A DNA stretch of 64,000 nt from Paraescarpia echinospica (GCA_020002185.1 CM034541.1:34908671-34972670); one strand, 5' to 3'; numbered from the stretch's first letter, positions 42,891 through 56,224 are shown. Translations and numbers: made by a program. Notes: generated by a model from the letters alone, not told the origin.

Positions 42891-44175
42891 ATCGACTGTA
42901 GAAAACATGTGCATTGTCCGGTATATTTATTCCGTTTTCGTGCCTCAAATGACTAAGTCCTTTGCGAACGAAAATATATTTCTTTTAGTCTCATGCTTCC
43001 TATTTCTATTATTAGCCAGCGTTCCTCGTCTGTTCTCAAATGTTCAAGTTATGTCCTTTTTACTATTGTGCCATTTATTTCTCTGTGCTTCCTTTGTCAC
43101 CTTTCGTCATCATCGTCATCGTCATTGCCACCACTACGCGCAGGAAAGTGGGTCATTCCGGTTCCAATAATGAGTTAGTGCTAGCGGTGGAAATGGTGGT
43201 TATAAAGTTGTGCTGGTTGTGTGGTTAATTTAAAATGGTGAATAAAGTGCATAAAAAGTACCAAAATAAGTTGTTTTGATCTTACAAAATGACTCCCAAA
43301 CAGTAGTATTTCGCAAGTTTAAATACTCTTTGAAGTATCGGAATCACAAAGTAGTGTTTCCAAAAGGCAACTAAATATAAATGCAAGCGTCTGTGACATG
43401 TTGAAGCATACTTTGTGTATTGCTTATACACGTATACAAGCACGCATGCACGCATGTACGAACGCACGCACGCACTTACGCGCCCCCCACACACTTGCTT
43501 TTGGAAGCAATTGACTTCGTACATTTTTAAAAGCGTTTTTGACTCCTTCCATGTTTAAACACGTGTTTCAATGGAAAAAAATATAAATTTCGAAAGCGAA
43601 ATAGGTGCACAACGCAAGTCAATGTGGTCGAGAACAATTCTACGAGGATTCTTTACGTACTATAGTTGCACGGAGATCTCCATACGTGTTTTCAGAAATG
43701 CACAAGTATCATAATAGTTCGTGTGATTCATAAACTCGCCACGTGTGAAGTGATACTCACTGGTAGGCACAACAAAGGAGACGGGGTTAAAGACAATTAC
43801 CTCCATAGGTTTACAAACACACTATAACGACGGACACGGTATCAAAGCTTAAGTACAAGAAAAAACCTGATCCACATCTTGTTCATAAATATATTTAAAA
43901 GACACACAAAAGAAACATGAACCGATTTATAAAACCTTTCAAGGAACATTTGACGAGCGCTTGGACTAACTTTTCACAGAGACTTTGTTGCTTGAACAAC
44001 GCAGTGGGTTCAGTTTACACGCTTCCATGCCCTTCCGGGGTCTCACTACGTTGTCACCACGTATATATTATGGTCGTGAACGTCTCAACGCTTTTTGAGT
44101 ACGAACACACATTCCACGTAAGCACGGCGTGCAACTGAAGACTGGTTGCGTGTGACCAAGAGTGACCAATATTGC
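42891..44175. other. No gene recognised
   Basis: AT-rich flank. A hydrophobic plus-strand frame at 42877-43170 has no start context or splice support. ACGCACGC-type short runs occur near 43440-43480. Confidence 0.35.
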
Positions 44176-44252
44176 TGTGACACAAGATATCACGCTGGTG
44201 ACATAAGATGTCACGCTGGTGACATAAGATGTCACGCTGGTGACATACAATG
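44176..44252. repeat. Tandem 21-bp unit, about 3.5 copies
   Basis: The unit GATGTCACGCTGGTGACATA is itself nearly palindromic (TGTCAC...GTGACA). Confidence 0.9.
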
Positions 44253-44543
44253 CCACAACCATTTTATGAGCGAGTATATTCTGGACTGTTGTACAACAAC
44301 AACATTTCAGAGAATGACAATGTTAGAATAATTGTTAGCTTAAATCGAGAAGCACCACATTATTTGGAGGTCTGGTCGGAGAAAGTACAATATGTTGCCT
44401 ACATTTCATTGAACATACCTAAAATATAGAATTATTTGTTATTGTTTCAGAGGAGGAAATGTAATAATACACGAGCCACATACAGTTTATTTGCTAGAAA
44501 TGACCAGTTGTCATGTTGGTATTTCTGAATGCCATTGTGGTAT

Positions 44544-45025
<482 letters not shown>

Positions 45026-45064
45026 ACCAACATCTGGAGTCCCACTATCTTGCACTCCAAGACC

Positions 45065-45215
45065 AATTTTAAAATATACAGATCCAATGTCTGCGCTCAG
45101 CATTACTGTATGCATAAGAAACATCGAGACCCAGCATGAAGATTGAGAGCAGACTCGGAGGCTTTGAAAAACGTACCCCAATCAAATCTTGAGAAAGTGC
45201 TGGACAAAAAGAACA
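45065..45215 (+). pseudogene. Possible LINE connection-domain remnant
   Basis: Plus-strand frames interrupted by shifts read like SALLYA ... ETxS ... RLGGFE, the 'LLYG-ETW ... FE-RCLR' segment that follows the RT domain in the same LINE type. Weak and heavily mutated. Confidence 0.3.
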
Positions 45216-45469
45216 TTCTCTAACATGCATTGTTAAAAAGGATTCGAACGATGCTGTGATGCTATACATTTCCAGCACTGTATACATTATCAAAGGTGGC
45301 AATCAACAATACTTATGGAAGTCTGAACAATGCATTAGGCAGTCTGCTCGCGTGCCATCTGGCGATCAGAACAACAACTAGCATCCTACAATTCAATTAC
45401 CCGAGAAGGCTGTCGAAAGCAGCAAAACGCTAAGACGTAAATTAACTTAGGCCTAGTTGCGCTAAGAAG

Positions 45470-45730
45470 AAATTATAATAATAATAATAATAATAAGGTA
45501 ACTTCTTTCGCGCCTAAATCCTCAGAAACCAACCTCAGAGGCGCATCAATACAAAAATGTTAGTCAATATCAGAATAGATAACCCATATTAAAGTCGTCA
45601 ACAGATGGACGGATACAGGGAGCTAAGGTGGATACGCAAGGTTATAAAGGTTGGTTTTTAAATGACGGCGAAATTGTGTAATATTTTTAACTTTCATCGA
45701 CTGGTGTATGGTGTATCCTGTCGACCTGGT
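45470..45730 (-). mobile_element. Second copy of the L2-like LINE 3' end, with (TTA)n tail
   Basis: The minus strand codes [16 protein letters not shown] and a stop at 45625-45623, then the same 3'UTR as the 22.5 kb copy (TTGATGCGCCTCTGAGGTTG, GGATTTAGGCG) and a (TTA)n tail at 45497-45473. Truncated 5'. Confidence 0.75.
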
Positions 45731-48583
45731 CGGGATAAATGTCGGTGACTATAATACAACATTCATGTTTGTGAGACCAGGTTGCATTATCTCACAGACA
45801 TCGATTGTTCATATTTGAGGCGTGACGGTAATCATTTCTCCATAACGTCAGATATGCGCATATGAATTACGTACTCTGATGAAAGTGGCGTCAGTGACGC
45901 GTCTTTACGTCAATTGCAAGTTTTGTTTGGCTGCGCGAGTTAAGTCGATTCTTTGAAATGATTGTCTGATTTTGTATGGCAAATTGTGTGTTTTGCGTTG
46001 TGCACTAGGTCCCAGCTCCACCCTCTTCACGTGCAGGCGAGGGTACAGGGGTAACTTTCTTGGAAATCCACACACACGTGGTGTCGCTTACTTCCAGTGT
46101 AGTTGACGCAACCACGGTCTGGTGAAGTAACTAAATGAGCGCCAAGTTCCATCTAAGGAATGTTCAGTGCAGTGCGTAGTCCGTATCTTGCGACGGCTTC
46201 TGAGAATTACGTATGTTGTAGATACTGCCATAGATACTGCCATAGATACTCCAGGTTCTGTCCTCTTTTTGATGTGAATTAGCGCGTGTCCAGTCCGCGC
46301 AAACTCTAAACTCATTTCCAGGTTGGTCACCCGATGTACAGCTGCTACGAAAGTAATCGCTTTACGTGCTTCGTAACATTTGTTTGCTGGTTGAAATGTT
46401 AAATCTATCAATACAATTGATTGATGTTTCATAAGTCCTCAAAGTTGGACGGTTGTGCTTTATAGGCATGTATAATAAAAACATTACATTTGCATAGTGA
46501 AATAAGATCACGACGTGCATCCTTTTTTACGTGTACGGACTTAGAATAACTTTCAGGAGTTTCCCGCGTGTTAGTAAAACAGTTTTCATGGTCTGTCTTT
46601 GGTGGGGCACTAACTGGTGAATGGTCGTTCTAGTATGTAGCAATCGGGCCGTCTTACAGCTAGCGAAACAGGATACGTCTACTCTGTTGCTGGCAATACT
46701 TAACATGTTCACCGTGCTCATCTTTTTTTTTAATGTGTGTCGAATGAGACGTTGTTGCATCATTACCCTTTTCTGTAGGGTGGAAATATGCGGGTAAGTG
46801 TTGGGAAGCTCGCTTCATAACCTACTGTCGGTGGACCGAAGGTTTGTCTACGTTTTGAATCGCTCACACGTTCACAAAGCCTTTACTACAAAAAATGGTT
46901 GGCCTTCTTTCAGCAAGTTTCACCCCGATCTAGATATCGGTCGTCACAGCTTGCAACCGGTGCAATTAGATGGCAGAAGAAGATAAAACATTACATGACC
47001 CGTGTGGCCGAAGGTGATAACTGTACACTACAATCTACAACACTCCAGCAACTCTGCTGGTCGCCGCGCGAAGGAGCAGATCGTTCTATATACGGGCCTG
47101 CTGTGCATCTGAACTCTGGAACTGCAACTTTTAAATGAATATGTTCGAAGAATCCAGTAATGTACTGGCGCAACGCATCAGTGGTTTGGAGTTCGTTTTG
47201 AGACCATGCGGGTACTGTGTTTACGTTTCATAAAACATCGTTAAAACTTGCCGATTCGCCTATAGCCGTCAGCATAGAGAAGCTTGATGTATGTGTCTTT
47301 CGGACGAGACACCAAACGCTACCGTTTCGTCCCATTGGCAGTTTAAAGGTCCCAAGGGGACGAATCATCCAATTATCGGTCACAATAATTATATTAGGCA
47401 TGAACGCCAACGGAAGCAGGAATAAGTCACATTGGTATGAAATGACATCATAAATGCGTGACAATAAACAATAACCAATGTCATATAACTTAAGACGGTG
47501 TTTCAATGAGGAAATGAGTCACACGTATTCAAATACGGTTTTACAATTGCCGTCGTCAATAGACGTTGCTGTCTTAAATGCACGCACTTGAACATGCCAC
47601 GACCGCATTATATTATTACATGCGTAGGAACAATTATTTCTTTTAAACGTTGTTCAGTACATACCCAGTATTTGTATTGTTCACATACAAGCGAACAGTA
47701 ACAAAACAGTTCTTTGGAGTCTGCAAGAAATGGCGAAACAAAGGGACACCGAGAGTATTGCTTTACTTACGCCAGTTACTGTTTCACATTATTGAATGCG
47801 CCTCGTCGTGGTTTATCTTCAAGGGTCTAACCCGATAGTTGCCGGTGGGTTGTCTAGAGGAATATACCGATGATGCACGCAAGACCGTCATTCAGATCTA
47901 ACGTTAGCGGAACATTTACGAAACCATATTATGCTTATCACTAAATCGGTAATTGTTCAACTTAATTAGGCCCTAAAACGGCACAAGTTAATTTAGGTTT
48001 GTAAGATATAATTTCCCTGATTATTTTGGGTTGATTTTTACATAGACGGGATGGATCGTTTCCGAATAATAAAAAATGCAATTTCATTCAAGTTACACGG
48101 AAAAATCCTTATTACCATAGCATTATCAATAACAGTGATGTTTTTGTCATGAATAAGCACACCTATTACACAGACTGACGCATCAACCAATTTGTATTCG
48201 CTGTGGTTCTAGTGGACCACCTAACCCATTGTCCGCGTGTCTTCTGTAGCATTCCTTCACGCGTCGCAGCTCCCACCTCGTTGTAAGTTGACGCTGGGAA
48301 CATCGCATTGCGTTGAATACCATGTGCCAATACCACTTATATTAATTATAAAATACGTAGTTGTTGTAGTCTTACATTGTTGCAGGTTTCGATTTGCCAC
48401 ACAGTTAATAATCATGAATGCGGTAGACCTATAACATTGTGTTGTGTTCGTACTCTGCACGTGTTGATTATATTGCCATCGGCAACATTGAGTGTCATTT
48501 GATAACACTACTACAAACCAGAATATTAAAACACGACAAAATAATAGTTTCTGAAATGTTGAATGGTCATTCTTCTCAACTAT
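45731..48583. other. No gene recognised
   Basis: Mixed-composition unique DNA with short reading frames on both strands (for example 46088-46432 minus) that show no domain or signal peptide. A 12-bp GCCATAGATACT doublet lies at 46228-46251. Confidence 0.35.
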
Positions 48584-48584
48584 T

Positions 48585-48586
48585 CG

Positions 48587-48632
<46 letters not shown>

Positions 48633-48795
48633 TATATAATATCACATCACATCACATCACATCACATCACATCACATCACATCACATCACATCACACACA
48701 CACACACCCGCACGCACGCACGCACGCACGCACACAAACACACACAAATTATAAATACATATATATTATATTATATATATATATATATATATTCT
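48585..48795. repeat. Compound microsatellite: (TA)n, (ATCAC)n, (CA)n, (CGCA)n, (TA)n
   Basis: (TA)n about 48585-48638, (ATCAC)n 48641-48695 with 11 units, then CA and CGCA runs to about 48750 and a second (TA)n near 48770-48792. Confidence 0.95.
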
Positions 48796-48832
48796 AAACA
48801 TCTTCTCTTCCAAGAAATCTATTTGAGATATA

Positions 48833-49220
48833 TTGACTCAGATATATTTCGACCCAGAGATAGATGTCATATTATCCAACAAAGGCACCTCAATAATAGT
48901 GAAAACCAGACTACGTGGAGCCCGTATAATGCCTATAGGAATCTATATATGGTGTAGGAACCTGGACACTACAATCAAAAGAGACACAAGTCTCTTTACA
49001 TTTTGGAGATGCGTTGCCCGCGGGCTATCAGAGGTGTTACCAGGGCAGACAGACTACAAAATAACCAGACCAAAGAGCAGCCATCCGTCTCAGTTGTCAT
49101 AGAAGACTCCGGTGGTTTGGGCATGTTTGTCGTGTACCAAACGAAAACCTTGTTAACAGCTGTCAAGCGACTTCAAAGAACAATTAAAATGATATACGAC
49201 AAGACTGAAATGGGAGTATT
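48833..49220 (+). pseudogene. Decayed LINE ORF2 connection region
   Basis: The frame contains VKTRLRGARIMPIGIYIW, then a shifted LEMRCPRAIRGVTRADRL and VVIEDSGGLGMF. This follows the LINE order K-x-R(L/V) ... (M/V)-x-x-(L/I)-YG-CE-W ... FEMRC-R-I-x-x-(V/I) ... RRLRWFGH. Frameshifts and substitutions make it non-functional. Confidence 0.45.
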
Positions 49221-49445
49221 GTGCAAAGAGAGTATTGAAGCGACGGGGAGAATGAAAGAAAGAGAGCGAGAGATAGCGGGAGTGGAGACGGATGGTGGAG
49301 ACAGCAGTGCAAGAACAGCGAGGGGAAAAAGAAAGGAAAACAACAGCAAATTGGTTACCAGTAGCGAGGCCAGTCTCACCCCGAAAAAGAGGAGAATAAC
49401 AACAGCAATAATATTTAAAGCGAGGTCGTCGCCATGTGCCATGTT
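49210..49445 (+). repeat. LINE-tail repeat, copy 1
   Basis: GGGAGTATTGTGCAAAGAGA through GAGAGCGAGAGATA, GGTGGAGACAGCAGTGCAAG and GAGGCCAGTCTCACCCCG is matched in order by 50987-51215. Confidence 0.7.
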
Positions 49446-50699
49446 ACAAGGATCACGATAAACAACAAATGAGGGTCGAGTAAACTGCTTCCAACCATAT
49501 CACTTTTTAAAAATCAGTCATAACGTTTGTTCATACAAATCAGCTTGCAGTGCAGTGTTATTTAGAAAAAGAAATAAAAGTGAAACGTTTGAAAGGAGAG
49601 GCACTGAAGTAAACATACTTATCTTGCTATTCTCTTGAGCAATTATTGCTTAGAAGATTATTAAGTTTGCAGACTACCCACCGATACAGCTTCTGTTCAG
49701 TGTGAATGAAAGTCTCGATTGCCTACGTATACTATATATGCAGCAATTGCATTCTACCATAATTCCTGCTAGTTTACACATACACACACGCACGAACGCA
49801 CGCACGCACGCACCCGCACGCACGCACACACACACACACATGCCATTATTTGCTATGGTAAACTGGAGCTCTGCAAACTATCAAACACCGAATGAAACTA
49901 TTTTTCGAGTAAGCAAGCATCTGACCCCCTAATACTACAGTCGCTGGCACTTAGTTCCCACACCAGCGAGTAGCACTGCTAGTAATTAGCTACACAATAT
50001 AAGTGACATTTAGTTGCTGTAAATACACGTTTTAATTGACATAATGCATACCTGTAATATAATAATATAATTACTATTATGATAATTGTATACCTTATAC
50101 CAATACACGTTTTATTTTATGGCATACGTAGTTGGAACATTTGTTGTTGCATTTAGGTTTTAGTACGCCACATATATCATTACAATTATAAAGTAAAAAA
50201 GCGAAGCAGCGATGAAACTATTGTCGTTATTGCGGTATAAAATGTGTGTATGTAATATATACAATTGTACTAGGCGTGTCGAGTAGCAGACACTGGCGTG
50301 CTGTTGTCTTATTAATCGAAGAAAGATGATGAAGAAAGTGCGAGTGGGGATATTGGTGGTAGCTGAGTGTGTCCGAGCTTGGTGGACGGGGAGGTTGTTA
50401 AATACCTGGGCGAGGGGAATATCCCAAAAGGAGTGGCGGACATGGTATATGTGGAGACAAGAAACTAAAACAAAGAGACAGCGTTGTATACCTAGATATG
50501 CGGGGACGGAAGCTCAGACTCAGAAATGTGCATGGGAATACAACCTGGGGGGAATAATACACAGAGGAAAATGGATGGGATTGTGTGAGATAGACACCTA
50601 TATCGACATATCAAAGGAGGCGTGCTTAGTTCATGTGTCACACCTGCATACCTATGTAGCCTAGAGATCATGACACTGATGGAAAAACAAAAGAGAGCG
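49446..50699. other. No gene recognised
   Basis: Contains (CGCA)n and (CA)n at 49784-49840. A 112-codon plus-strand frame at 50326-50664 starts after an AT-rich flank; it has no recognised domain, and I do not support it as a gene. Confidence 0.35.
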
Positions 50700-50716
50700 A
50701 GCGATATATATATGTG

Positions 50717-50795
<79 letters not shown>

Positions 50796-50820
50796 ATATA
50801 TATATAGAGAGAGAGAGACT
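50700..50820. repeat. (TA)n, (GA)n and (GATA)n microsatellites
   Basis: (GATA)n at 50748-50794 (about 11 units), bordered on both sides by TATATA and GAGAGA runs. Confidence 0.95.
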
Positions 50821-50869
50821 GAGAAGATGTGCAGGAGTGAGGAGAACAAACAAACAAAAATGGAGGCGC

Positions 50870-51230
50870 TGAGAGAGGACGTTGGTATGAAAGAAAGTTT
50901 GATCGAATGTAAGAAGAACGTGAAGCGAAGGAAACAGATGCCCGGAAAGTGGAAGGTAAAGGAGACAGGGACGACCAAGATTGAAATGGGAGGATTGTAT
51001 AAAGATAGATTTGGAGGGATTGGAAGAAAGAACGAACGAGAGCGAGAGAAAGAGATAAATGGAGACGGGTGGTGGAGGCAGCGGTACAAGAACCGTCAGG
51101 GAAAAAGACAAAAAGGAAAACAAAAACCACCCGAAGCCCAGTAACGAGGCCAGCCTCACCCCGGAGTACAAGGAAAGAGAGGAGAGCAACGACAACAGTA
51201 ACTGTTGCTTCACTCGATCCTTGGTAGGCA
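50870..51230 (+). pseudogene. LINE-tail repeat, copy 2, with DR-x-x-WR-x-x-V remnant
   Basis: One frame reads ERERERDKWRRVVEAAVQEP, matching the D-R-x-x-WR-x-x-V-x-A signature of non-LTR C-termini, and the following bases repeat the 49.2-49.44 kb sequence (GAGGCCAGCCTCACCCCG). A (CTGT)n array follows directly. Confidence 0.5.
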
Positions 51231-51244
51231 GCAACACACAGCGT

Positions 51245-51290
51245 TCTCAACAATAGTCTGTACGTCTGTCTCTATGTCTGTCTTTATACC

Positions 51291-51345
<55 letters not shown>

Positions 51346-51362
51346 ATGTCTGTCTTTATACC

Positions 51363-51406
<44 letters not shown>

Positions 51407-51465
51407 CGCCCGTGTGCCTGCATCACTCTCTGTCTATCTATCTATCTATCTATCACTCTCAGCTT
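51245..51465. repeat. (CTGT)n microsatellite
   Basis: Two long (CTGT)n blocks (about 51291-51343 and 51361-51405) separated by a repeated TATATGTCTGTCTTTATACC, then (CTAT)n. Confidence 0.95.
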
Positions 51466-52829
51466 GTATTTGTTCTCCTGCGCAGGTAATGATCTAGATT
51501 CTTGCTGCGTTCGTCGTGGAGACCTCGTATCAATCACGAAACAAGCACACCCCTCGTTGACACCCGCCCTTTCATCATCAACGCTACTTCAGACTTTCGT
51601 GAAGAAACATCTTTGAACTATGGACCAGCAATTGACTGAACCGGGTTAGTAGAGCAGCAAGTAATAACTGGCGGTCGGTAATTGCTATTTACGAAAAAAA
51701 CATTGCTTGTGGCGTCATTTGCATATTCTTCCTAAATGAGCACAGCAATATTCGATAAGGTTCCACAAAGCAAATTTTAAAAACAAAAACATATCAGGTA
51801 CGCGTCATTATAATATCTTCTTACTCAATTCGAATCGTTTTTAAATGATGAACGTTCTACCTAAACAATGCTTCAGAGAACAGTGTCCAAGATTGGCGGG
51901 AGATTGGATGTTTGTATGTTTCCACTTTGACTACTACTGCAGTTCATACCTCATTGTCTTTAAGCGAGTTCACCGCCAGTTTGAAACTAGCACCGTAGTA
52001 AATAAAAAAGCTGTCCTTCACCCCCGACTCAACTTTTCCATGAAGCACTCAGCAACACTACTATTATAGTGCGAATGACAGTCGCTAACATTATTTCAAC
52101 AAGATGTGTGTAAACATATCCTCGTGTATGCAATAAACTGAGGCAACGTGGATTAAACCAAATTGCTGTGACTTCGGGCGGTACAAAATATTCGAATCCA
52201 AGTCCTCTTGGTTGAGATTCGACGCCATAACCTAATGAACTTTTCACACAAATGTTTCAGTTACGGACATAACGAATATAACCAGATGGCTAAATGACAT
52301 ATTGTGACTTTTGTGACCTCGCGCTGTTTCCCTTTTGATCTCCCTAAATGACAGGTGTACAGATAAACTGTTTGACATTTTGCAAGAATGAAAGCATTTG
52401 CTTGACAGTTTTGATGTCTGGCTGGAGATTAATAATTAAGCAATCTTGGTGATAAAAATAACGCACGTCTATAGAAACAGTTCCAGATTAACAAACAACG
52501 GTGCACACTGTACACTCGCCCATGGTCCCAAGGGCGGACCCAGAGAGGGTAGTCTGGGGGGAGCACAAAAACCTCCACTGGCGGCCGAACCAAATGGTGT
52601 AGTAGAAATGTTGTCGCTACCGCGCCGCCGTAACTAGAGCCGCTGTCTCGTTTGGACTGGTGATATCGGAGGGGGTTGGGGGGTGCTGGTGAAATTTTTT
52701 AGTAATCGCGTCGGCATAACTGCAGGTTATTATAACCTGAACGGGAGCACATTTCAAAGGGTCCTGGGGGCACGGTCGCGTGGGCCTATTATAAAAAGTC
52801 TGCGGGCACGCAGCAGCTAAATTCCATTT
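51466..52829. other. No gene recognised
   Basis: Unique DNA. 52535-52800 is GC-rich with G-tracts and an AAGGGCGGACCCAGAG motif like the ends of non-autonomous elements, but no pair of ends is clear. Confidence 0.35.
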
Positions 52830-53575
52830 TCTGTGTGTACACAAAGTATAGCATTGTATGTAACATTTGGCAACATGAACAAATACAGAAAAACGCATTG
52901 ATAATTTAAATTAGATGTAAAACCCATGTGTATCGAGATTCCCGCGGAAAGTTGATAGTTAATGAGCTAGGCGATCACGTGGTATTGTGACATCAGAGGC
53001 GCGAAAGTCGCGTAACATGCCAGCACTTTCAATACATTCACAGCATGTTTACAACTGGAGATGTTCAGTCGAAGCGAGCGTCAAAATGAGTTATTATGCT
53101 GTATTCCGATGCAATAGGCCCTACAAACACTGGTCATAATAGAGAAATAATAATTTATCCACACAAACTCAACTTTGTGAAAAATTATGTGAGAGAACGT
53201 CCAGCCAACCTGACAACGTCAACAAGACAAGCCAACTGCAAAAACCTTCGCCGCTTCAGTTTATTTTGAGAAAAATAGTTTTGATTGCGACCCAGGGATA
53301 CTAATCTACATCAGTAAATATATACACACACACGAAAATATTGTATCTAATCGCAGAAAGTTACGATATATGATATCATAACACTACATGAAGGAAGAGC
53401 TATACAATTTAGCATAACTGGTTAATACTTGTTCCGCCAGTCCTTGTGGCCGAGTGGTTAAGTGCGTTGGCTCAGCGCACACCCGGCTTTACTACCAACA
53501 CGGGTTCAAGTCTAACACCAAACTTTAAAAAAGTGTACACCTACTTTTATTATCTTTTCGCAAAGTAATGTGATT
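52830..53575 (+). repeat. Composite repeat copy: E-box, CRE-like site, ATG, tRNA-like unit
   Basis: GCGATCACGTGG precedes TGACATCA (52988-52995). The ATG at 53086 is 98 nt downstream and starts MSYYAVFRCN before stops. A tRNA-like A box begins 361 nt after the ATG. The 5' part (52830-52990) matches 16180-16350, and the part from the CRE on matches the minus-strand copy 17278-16690 in the same order. Confidence 0.7.
53441..53519 (+). repeat. tRNA-like unit (Leu/Ser-type D arm) inside the composite repeat
   Basis: TGGCCGAGTGG (53447-53457) is a perfect A box and CGGGTTCAAGTC (53501-53512) a near-perfect B box. The 5' TCCTTG does not pair with the 3' end (TAACACC), so it is probably not a functional tRNA. 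Confidence 0.55.
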
Positions 53576-53691
53576 AAAATTGAAAATGTATCCTTTTATT
53601 ACATACTATATACTATATAGTAGTTTATCATAATTATATATGTGAAGACAAAGTGTGGTTTGTTTGGATAAAAGTAAATGCATTAACCGGA

Positions 53692-54345
53692 CATGACATA
53701 GCTAATGCTTCCAACACAGACGGACATGTCATAGCTAATACTTCCAACACAGACGGACATGTCGTAGGTAATTCTTCCAACACAGACGGACATGTCACAG
53801 CTAATGCTTCCAACACAGACGGATAGGTCATAGATATTGCTTCCAACATAGATGTACATGTCATAGCTAATGCTTCCAACATAAGACGAACATGTCATAG
53901 GTAATTCTTTCAACATAGACGGACATGTCATAGCTAATGTTTCCAACACAGACGAACATGTCATAGCTAATGCTTCCAACATAGACGGACATGTCATAGC
54001 TAATGCTTCCAACACAGACGGACATGTCATAGCTAATGCTTCCAACACAGACGGACATGATATAGCTAATGCTTTTAACACAGACTGACATGTCGTAGTT
54101 AATGCTTCCAACACACACGGACATGTCATAGCTAATGCTTCCAACACATACGGACATGACATAGCTAATGCTTCCAACACAGACGGACATGACATAGCTA
54201 ATGCTTCCAACACATACGGACATGTCATTGCTAATGCTTCCAACACACACGGACATGTCATAGCTAATGCTTCCAACACATACGGACATGACATAGCTAA
54301 TGCTTCCAACACAGACGGACATGACATAGCTAATGCTTCCAACAT
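53692..54345 (-). repeat. 33-bp minisatellite, block 1, about 20 units
   Basis: The unit on the plus strand is ACATGTCATAGCTAATGCTT plus CCAACACAGACGG. On the minus strand two of three frames stay open: one repeats CPSVLEALAMT, the other MSVCVGSISYD. The third has a TAG in each unit. Single-base indels shift frames, so I do not call a gene. Confidence 0.9.
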
Positions 54346-54811
54346 ATACTCAGAACTCAGAATCGATTTATTTGACCAATAAATACGATACATATACAAT
54401 GAATAACGTAAGTAATAGATAAAGTCGGGAGACTCCCATTAAGGTATATAATATCACTAGCACAGGAGCCACCCCAAAAAATAAACAACAACAATATTTA
54501 CATGACACAAATCAGAAATCAGAATAGCATGTGACTTGTTTTTATAGTTGATAATTACTCAATGTATCAACATACATGCATAATAAAAGGACTGATTATA
54601 TGTACTCGTGTACACATTGACGTACATATGGATATTTAGGTACACATTTCAATACGTATTACGAATTACAAATAAAGCAATTATGAATACAACAACTGGA
54701 TTCATAATCTAAAAAAACAGTTTTGTATATGTTGAAAAACTATATAGATTGTGAATGTAAATTTTATTAATGATAATACTTGGTGTATTGTTAACCGTCT
54801 CTACATAAGGA
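54346..54811. other. AT-rich spacer between the two 33-bp blocks
   Basis: Unique AT-rich DNA without recognised features. Confidence 0.6.
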
Positions 54812-55665
54812 CTTGTCATAGCTAATGCTTCCAACACAGACGGACATGTCATAGCTAATGCTTCCAACACAGACGGACGTATAATAGGTAATATTTCCAA
54901 CACAGACGAACATGTCATAGCTAATGCTTTCAACACTGGCGGACATGTCATACGTAATTCTTCCAACACAGACGGACGTATAATAGGTAATGCTTCCAAC
55001 ACAGACGGACATGTCATAGCTAATGCTTTCAACACTGGCGAACATGTCATACGTAATTCTTCCAACACAGACGGACATGTCACAGCTAGGGATTCCAACA
55101 CAGACGGATATGTCATAGATAATGCTTCCAATGTAGATGAACATGTCATAGCTAATTCTTTCAACACAGACGGATATGTCATAGCTAATGCTTCCAAAAT
55201 AGACGGACATGTCCATGGCATAGGTAATTCTTCCAACATAGACGGACATGTCATAGCTAATGCTTCCAACACAGACGAACATGTCATAGCTAATGCTTCC
55301 AACACAGACGGACATGACTTAGCGAATGCTTCCAACACAGACGGACATGTCATAACTAATGCTTCCAACGCAGACGAACATGTCATAGCTAATGCTTCCA
55401 ACACAGACGGACATGACTTAGCGAATGCTTCCAACACATACGGACATGTCATAGCTAATGCTTCCAACACAGACGGACATGTCATAGCTAATGCTTCCAA
55501 CACATAGGGACATGACATGGCTAATGCTTCCAACACAGACTGACATGTCATAGCTAATGCTTCCAACACATACGGACATGTCATAGCTAATGCTTCCAAC
55601 ACATAGGGACATGACATGGCTAATGCTTCCAACACAGACTGACATGTCATAGCTAATGCGTCCAT
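54812..55665 (-). repeat. 33-bp minisatellite, block 2, about 26 units
   Basis: Same unit as block 1, with local variants such as TATAATAGGTAAT and ACTTAGCGAATGC that recur in pairs, showing past multi-unit duplications. It supports a 321-codon minus-strand frame that is purely the 11-residue repeat. Confidence 0.9.
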
Positions 55666-56224
55666 TCCGGCCACGACTCACTGTTGGTGACTCAACCTGC
55701 TAAGTTGCCCAGTGGCGACTGGCTGCACACTGCCCACGCAAACAGACACAACCCACTCTCAATAATATCGCAATAATGTCGCCACAAACAACATCGCGTC
55801 ACAAAACGTCGAGGGTTTCGTGGAAGACATGAATGTTCGCGCCATTGTCGTAAGCCATGTTTGAATCATAAGACTGCCAAACAGCGTCAGCCAGACGTGG
55901 GCACACAAGAATAGTGGTCACCTTGTTTTACTGCAGACAGAAGCGGACCATGACTTCACTCCTCGCACAAACCGCGAGTGCCACAATGTCGCATATCTGC
56001 CTTTTAATCAGTGGCGAAACGATACTACAATAAGAATATTTTCATTATCAGAACACTGATCTAATCTACCGTTCGGGTAAACATTTTCCCAATAATTGTA
56101 TATACATACTATAATAGATCGACCCGATCTAGACAGTTATCGTTTCTAGTTATTACTGTATTCCTATGTATTACCGTTATTGTTTCCGTTGTGCCTGGAG
56201 ATATTACACAGACTAACACCACTC
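55666..56224. other. No gene recognised
   Basis: Unique DNA between the 33-bp and 26-bp minisatellites. Confidence 0.5.

Noticed and set aside
50326..50664. 112-codon plus-strand frame
   Set aside because: No recognised domain, signal peptide or splice partner; it lies in repeat-rich DNA.
53441..53519. Functional tRNA-Leu/Ser gene
   Set aside because: A and B boxes are good, but the acceptor stem does not pair and the unit belongs to a repeated element; kept as tRNA-like only.
53692..54345. CRISPR-like array
   Set aside because: Units are contiguous, with no unique spacers; the DNA is eukaryotic.
53683..55674. Minus-strand frames of 238 and 321 codons
   Set aside because: They consist only of the 33-bp minisatellite. 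Frame-shifting indels between units argue against coding.
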